Source: Cyclobacteriaceae bacterium
GTDB taxonomy: Bacteria > Bacteroidota > Bacteroidia > Cytophagales > Cyclobacteriaceae
Length of the DNA: 64,000 bases
Assembly (NCBI GenBank): GCA_027533395.1
Contig: JAPZUF010000012.1
Location: 120,669 to 184,668 of the forward strand
Direction of reading: 5' to 3'
The notes beneath the pieces were generated by a model. It saw nothing but the letters and a program-made list of their open reading frames with translations. It had not been told where the DNA came from and searched no databases. Positions within the stretch are counted from its first letter, which is position 1; the number at the start of each line of letters is the position of its first letter. Made by a program: the position numbers and the translations under genes. Shown here piece by piece: positions 61,541 through 64,000 of this stretch.

Positions 61541-62992
61541 GTGCGCTTTATCATTCTAACCTTTATCATTTTTTCATCACTCGTTACTTATGCACAAGAG
61601 CGGGGAGATTCTCTTTTAATGCAATCAAAAGCAAAGTCAGATTCCATAATAAGAGTTGCACAAAATAAGCAAGATAGCCTTCAACAAGAATTTACAAAGT
61701 CTGCAAATAGTTTAAAGGCTTTGTATCAAAAACCAATCATTGCATTAAATAAAAAAGAAATTATATTAGAACAAAAACAAGATAGTTTATTAGCTATTGG
61801 TCAAAAACCAAACGAGAAAATTCAACAGCAATTAGATAGCATTCGATTAAAGAAAGAAAATCTTGTTAATCAGTTCAACCAAAGAAAAGATAGTGTAGTT
61901 AACCGTTATCAGCAGAAACTGGCTAAGATCAATAAAGTGACGGGTGTTAAAAACAAAGTCAATCTGCCTGGCAACAATTCAAATATAAATTTTGGTGATA
62001 CCAATCTTCCAAATTCAAATTTCGATTTTTCGGAGTTCCCAGGATTAGATTTGAATCAAACAAATGGACTTAGTACCATTGATAATAAACTACCAGATGT
62101 AAATAATCCTATTCCAAACTCAAATCTTAATAATCCCTTACAAAAAATAGAAACACCCAAAGAATTAGGCCTTGCCAAAGATGTTAAATCTAAAATCGAA
62201 ACCTTTAAAAACGATACAACTTCAATCGACCAAAAAGCAAGCAAAGTGGCTGAAGATAAAATAGCCAAAGAAGCAGGACTTGATGGATTGGATGATCAAC
62301 AGCAAAAACTTAGTGACCAACTACAACCACAAAGTGAAGAAGAAGCCAAAGCTGCCTTACTAGAACAAGCACAAACCACTGCCATCAATCACTTTCAGGG
62401 TAAGGAAGCTTTACTACAAGAAGCGATGCAGAAAATGGCTAAGTACAAAAAGAAATATAGTTCATTGGCTAGCATAAAAGATGCAAAGAAATTTTATAAT
62501 CCTTTAAAAGAGAAATCATTTAGAGAAAGAATTTTTCCTGGCATTTCGTTTCAATATCAAAAGTCTAACGATTACATGCTTGATGTAAATCCATCAATGG
62601 GTTACATGATTTTACAAAACGTTTCAGCAGGAGTGGGGTTCAATTATCGATTAGTTAGGTCAGGTAACAATGAATACTGGAGACAAAACCAAAGTGTATA
62701 CGGTCCGCGTGCTTTTGCAGAAGTGAAATTATTCAGAGGATTTCTGGGCTACGTAGAATATGAATACATAAACACCCGCGTACCAGAGAAAGCAGGCGCA
62801 AGTAGAGAAGCAGGTAAGCGAGAATGGGTCTCAGGGTTATTCACAGGCATTAAAACAAGATATCCTATTACACGCTGGATGAAAGGAACTGCCATCGTAC
62901 AATTCAATTGGTTAAACGATGGTATTAAATCTCCTTACGGTAATAACATAACTTCGAGACTTGGTTTTGAATTTTACTTAAAAAGAAAGTAA
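61541..62992 (+). CDS. Exported coiled-coil protein with C-terminal outer-membrane barrel
   Basis: About 483 residues. A signal peptide ends near SSLVTYAQ. Residues about 20-125 are Gln/Lys/Ser-rich helices with heptad character (KQDSLQQEFTKSANSLKALY, QQQLDSIRLKKENLVNQF). An Asn/Pro-rich linker (LPNSNFDFSEFPGLDLNQTN, about 150-200) and more coiled coil (DDQQQKLSDQLQPQSEEEAK) follow. The last 155 residues look like an eight-strand-scale barrel ending in FEFYLKRK. No ATG begins the frame. TTG at 61535 lies inside a TAAATTTG promoter box (61530-61537), so GTG at 61541 is preferred, giving a nearly leaderless message; the start is therefore uncertain. The family is not named, but barrels like this occur beside RHS genes in Bacteroidota (inference). 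Confidence 0.68.
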   Translation: MRFIILTFIIFSSLVTYAQERGDSLLMQSKAKSDSIIRVAQNKQDSLQQEFTKSANSLKALYQKPIIALNKKEIILEQKQDSLLAIGQKPNEKIQQQLDSIRLKKENLVNQFNQRKDSVVNRYQQKLAKINKVTGVKNKVNLPGNNSNINFGDTNLPNSNFDFSEFPGLDLNQTNGLSTIDNKLPDVNNPIPNSNLNNPLQKIETPKELGLAKDVKSKIETFKNDTTSIDQKASKVAEDKIAKEAGLDGLDDQQQKLSDQLQPQSEEEAKAALLEQAQTTAINHFQGKEALLQEAMQKMAKYKKKYSSLASIKDAKKFYNPLKEKSFRERIFPGISFQYQKSNDYMLDVNPSMGYMILQNVSAGVGFNYRLVRSGNNEYWRQNQSVYGPRAFAEVKLFRGFLGYVEYEYINTRVPEKAGASREAGKREWVSGLFTGIKTRYPITRWMKGTAIVQFNWLNDGIKSPYGNNITSRLGFEFYLKRK

Positions 62993-63188
62993 AAATTTAA
63001 ATAAATTATTATTCGTAATTTCATTTAAATCACAACGAAGGTGGGAATTTCGAAGAAGGCTAAAATATAATAATTACCTTAAAATTATAGAAAAAGCAAG
63101 TTTTTCATAAATCAGGTAACCAACATTAAAGTAAAAAAGTCAATTAAGATTAAAATTTTGGTTACCGATATTAGTACAAAATCCGGGG
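62993..63188. other. Right-end non-coding region of element A
   Basis: No gene. It holds two candidate subterminal sites similar to the left-end core when read from the right terminus: GGTAACCAACATT (63115-63127) and GGTTACCGAT (63160-63169), compared with TTGGnnACC types at the left. GGTAACCAA and TTGGTTACC (63115-63123 and 63158-63166) are also exact reverse complements of each other. Confidence 0.5.
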
Positions 63189-63211
63189 TCCAACTTTAAT
63201 AAAATGCCACA
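63189..63211 (-). repeat. Right terminal inverted repeat of element A
   Basis: 23 bp, on the plus strand TCCAACTTT...ATGCCACA. Its reverse complement matches the left repeat at 22 of 23 positions. It is followed by the TTGGT target duplication at 63212-63216. Confidence 0.88.
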
Positions 63212-63216
63212 TTGGT

Positions 63217-63455
63217 TGTGGCGTTTAATTAAAGTTGGATACTAGTTTGTTAAACTTGGTGCCTAGTTTGACAATGTTGGGAACCGATGAAATTACCCAA
63301 ATTCTTGATTTTTGGACTTTAAATATTCTTTTATCTCTTTTTTATAGGGAAAAAGTTTTTTGATGACCATTGATATGATTGCCTACTTTCCAGAAATTTT
63401 ACCAGATGAATCACTTTATAGTTTGGTTTGTCGTTACGAAACATTACCAATTTGA
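63217..63455 (+). mobile_element. Left-end remnant of a second, related Tn7-like element (element B) with truncated tniQ
   Basis: From 63217 the sequence repeats the left end of element A: terminal repeat (63217-63239), three 21-bp sites, leader, then ATG at 63375 beginning MIAYFPEILPDESLYSLVCR. It matches element A up to 63437, apart from scattered substitutions and the lack of a 13-bp tandem duplication (TTTATAGGGAAAA) that element A has at 55553-55578. After codon 21 the homology stops and the frame reads ETLPI then TGA (63453-63455). The sequence after 63437 is an RHS gene in another frame, so element B has been cut by a deletion or recombination. Confidence 0.88.
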
Positions 63456-64000
63456 TCAGAAATACAACAGCATACGATGAAGCTTCGCCAGTACCAAATT
63501 ACAAAGCTGCACATCTGGATAGTTTGATTTTTACTTACAATTTTGGTAACCAACTTAAAAAGGTCAATGACAGGTCTTCTAACCAAGCAGGTTTTAAAAA
63601 CACGGGTTCAAGTACTGATGATTTTGCTTATAACAGAGCAGGCGCTATTACGCAAGACAAAAACAAAGGTATTGATAGTGTGAAGTACAACGCATTTGGC
63701 TTAATAGAGCGGGTAAAGTTTAGTTCGGGAAAATCAATTCAATATTATTACGATGCGAATGGTTCTAAGCTAAGTATGAAGATGGTTGATGGTAACCAAA
63801 CACAGCACACAAAGTATGTTGGTGAATTTATATACCGCAACGATACACTTGAATTTATATCTTCTCCTGAAGGAAGATTAGTACAAAAAAGCAATGCTTT
63901 TAAGTATGAATATTTTATTACCGATCACATGGGTAATAACCGATTGTTGTTTAAATCTGATGCTGCCACAGAGAACACCTATACTGCTAATTTCGAAACG
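63437..64000 (+). pseudogene. RHS-repeat protein fragment, 5' end lost, 3' end beyond window
   Basis: 188 codons are open from the junction at 63437 to the window end, reading RNITNLIRNTTAYDEASPVP at the start. RHS/YD-repeat features follow: LIFTYNFGNQLKKVNDRS, FAYNRAGAITQDKNKGIDSVKYNAFGLIERVKF, SIQYYYDANGSKLSMK, and then YFITDHMGNNRLLF, which in this phylum precedes the RHS-associated core. There is no start codon, and the upstream frame runs into element B, so the 5' part of a normally very large gene is missing. Whether the downstream end is intact cannot be seen. A toxin tip would be expected there. Confidence 0.8.

Larger units (their letters stand above)
55422..63216. mobile_element. 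Tn7-like transposon with TniQ and defence/toxin cargo (element A), including 5-bp target duplications
   Basis: The element proper is 55427-63211 (7,785 bp). The left end begins TGTGGCGTTTTATTAAAG and continues to GTTGGA (55427-55449). The right end read on the other strand begins TGTGGCATTTTATTAAAG and continues to GTTGGA (63211-63189), so 22 of 23 positions match. Ends of the form TGT...ACA and a 5-bp duplication (TTGGT at 55422-55426 and 63212-63216) are the known signature of Tn7 and relatives. A TniQ/TnsD gene lies just inside the left end. Other content is a Gabija-like pair, a toxin fragment, a putative immunity protein and a barrel protein. No TnsA, TnsB or TnsC is recognisable, so the element is either a deletion derivative or is mobilised in trans. 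Confidence 0.85.

Noticed and set aside
63115..63166. Terminator hairpin (GGTAACCAA...TTGGTTACC)
   Set aside because: The loop is about 34 bases with no T-run after it. The arms look more like paired protein-binding sites at the element's right end.
55427..63211. CRISPR-associated Tn7-like (CAST) system
   Set aside because: TniQ is present, but no Cas12k or Cascade genes and no repeat-spacer array were found between the ends.
55422..63437. Composite transposon bounded by two insertion sequences
   Set aside because: The direct repeats are a transposon end plus the start of tniQ, not a whole insertion sequence, and one contains no complete gene. The inverted repeat and 5-bp duplication explain the layout better.

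Overview
The window is about 64 kb of low-GC chromosomal DNA that reads as a member of the Bacteroidota, probably Cytophagia-like. The evidence is: two secreted proteins with C-terminal type IX secretion (T9SS) sorting domains; an alternative complex III (act) operon followed by a heme-copper oxidase cluster; promoters that fit TTG-N19-20-TAnnTTTG; a near absence of Shine-Dalgarno sites; and typical families such as DUF5916/CBM9, cytophagalysin-like M43 protease, YceI with MarR, and DUF983. Assignment below phylum level is inference.

Layout. 1-3.2 kb: asparagine synthetase (cut by the window edge), a membrane protein and a GlcD-type FAD oxidase, all on the minus strand. 3.2-4.7 kb: an NlpC/P60 lipoprotein, then a tRNA-Ala/tRNA-Pro unit followed by four tandem copies of a tRNA-3'-end-like repeat, a terminator and a decayed GIY-YIG gene. 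4.7-25 kb: housekeeping and transport genes (SRAP, purB, a PaaE-like reductase, a YeeE/YedE pair, fatty acid hydroxylase, APC permease, CDF pump, TauE, M3 peptidase, MarR/YceI, DUF5916, TrmN6-like methylase, hydrolases). 25.2-41.9 kb: a long plus-strand respiratory block, actABCDEF-coxBA, terminator, ctaA-ctaB-two subunit III genes-ctaF, terminator, then small assembly-type genes (Sco-like, DUF420, a CxxC miniprotein, DUF983). Together these would move electrons from quinol through alternative complex III to a caa3/aa3-type oxidase. 42-47 kb: a giant sensor kinase, a HAD phosphatase and a site-2-protease-like peptidase with overlapping ends. 47.2-55.4 kb: a minus-strand run with mrp/apbC, nifU, ddl, a PASTA protein and two T9SS cargo proteins.

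55.4-64 kb is the accessory region and the most interesting part. I find a 7,785-bp Tn7-like element (55427-63211) with 23-bp terminal inverted repeats (22/23 identical, TGT...ACA ends), a 5-bp target duplication (TTGGT), three 21-bp iterated sites at the left end, and a TniQ/TnsD gene just inside that end, but no recognisable transposase core genes. Its cargo is a Gabija-like pair (UvrD-like helicase plus an OLD/TOPRIM nuclease that has lost its Walker A region), a fragment of a polymorphic-toxin C-terminus with a putative membrane immunity protein, and a coiled-coil/outer-membrane-barrel protein. Immediately after the right target duplication lies the left end of a second, closely related element. 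It is truncated 63 bases into its own tniQ and joined to an RHS-repeat gene that runs off the window. This looks like two successive insertions at one attachment site beside mrp, followed by decay.

Coordinates of CDSs include stop codons. Starts were moved inward where a signal peptide or promoter box argued for it, and this is stated in each case. No database searches were possible. Family names come from motif recognition.
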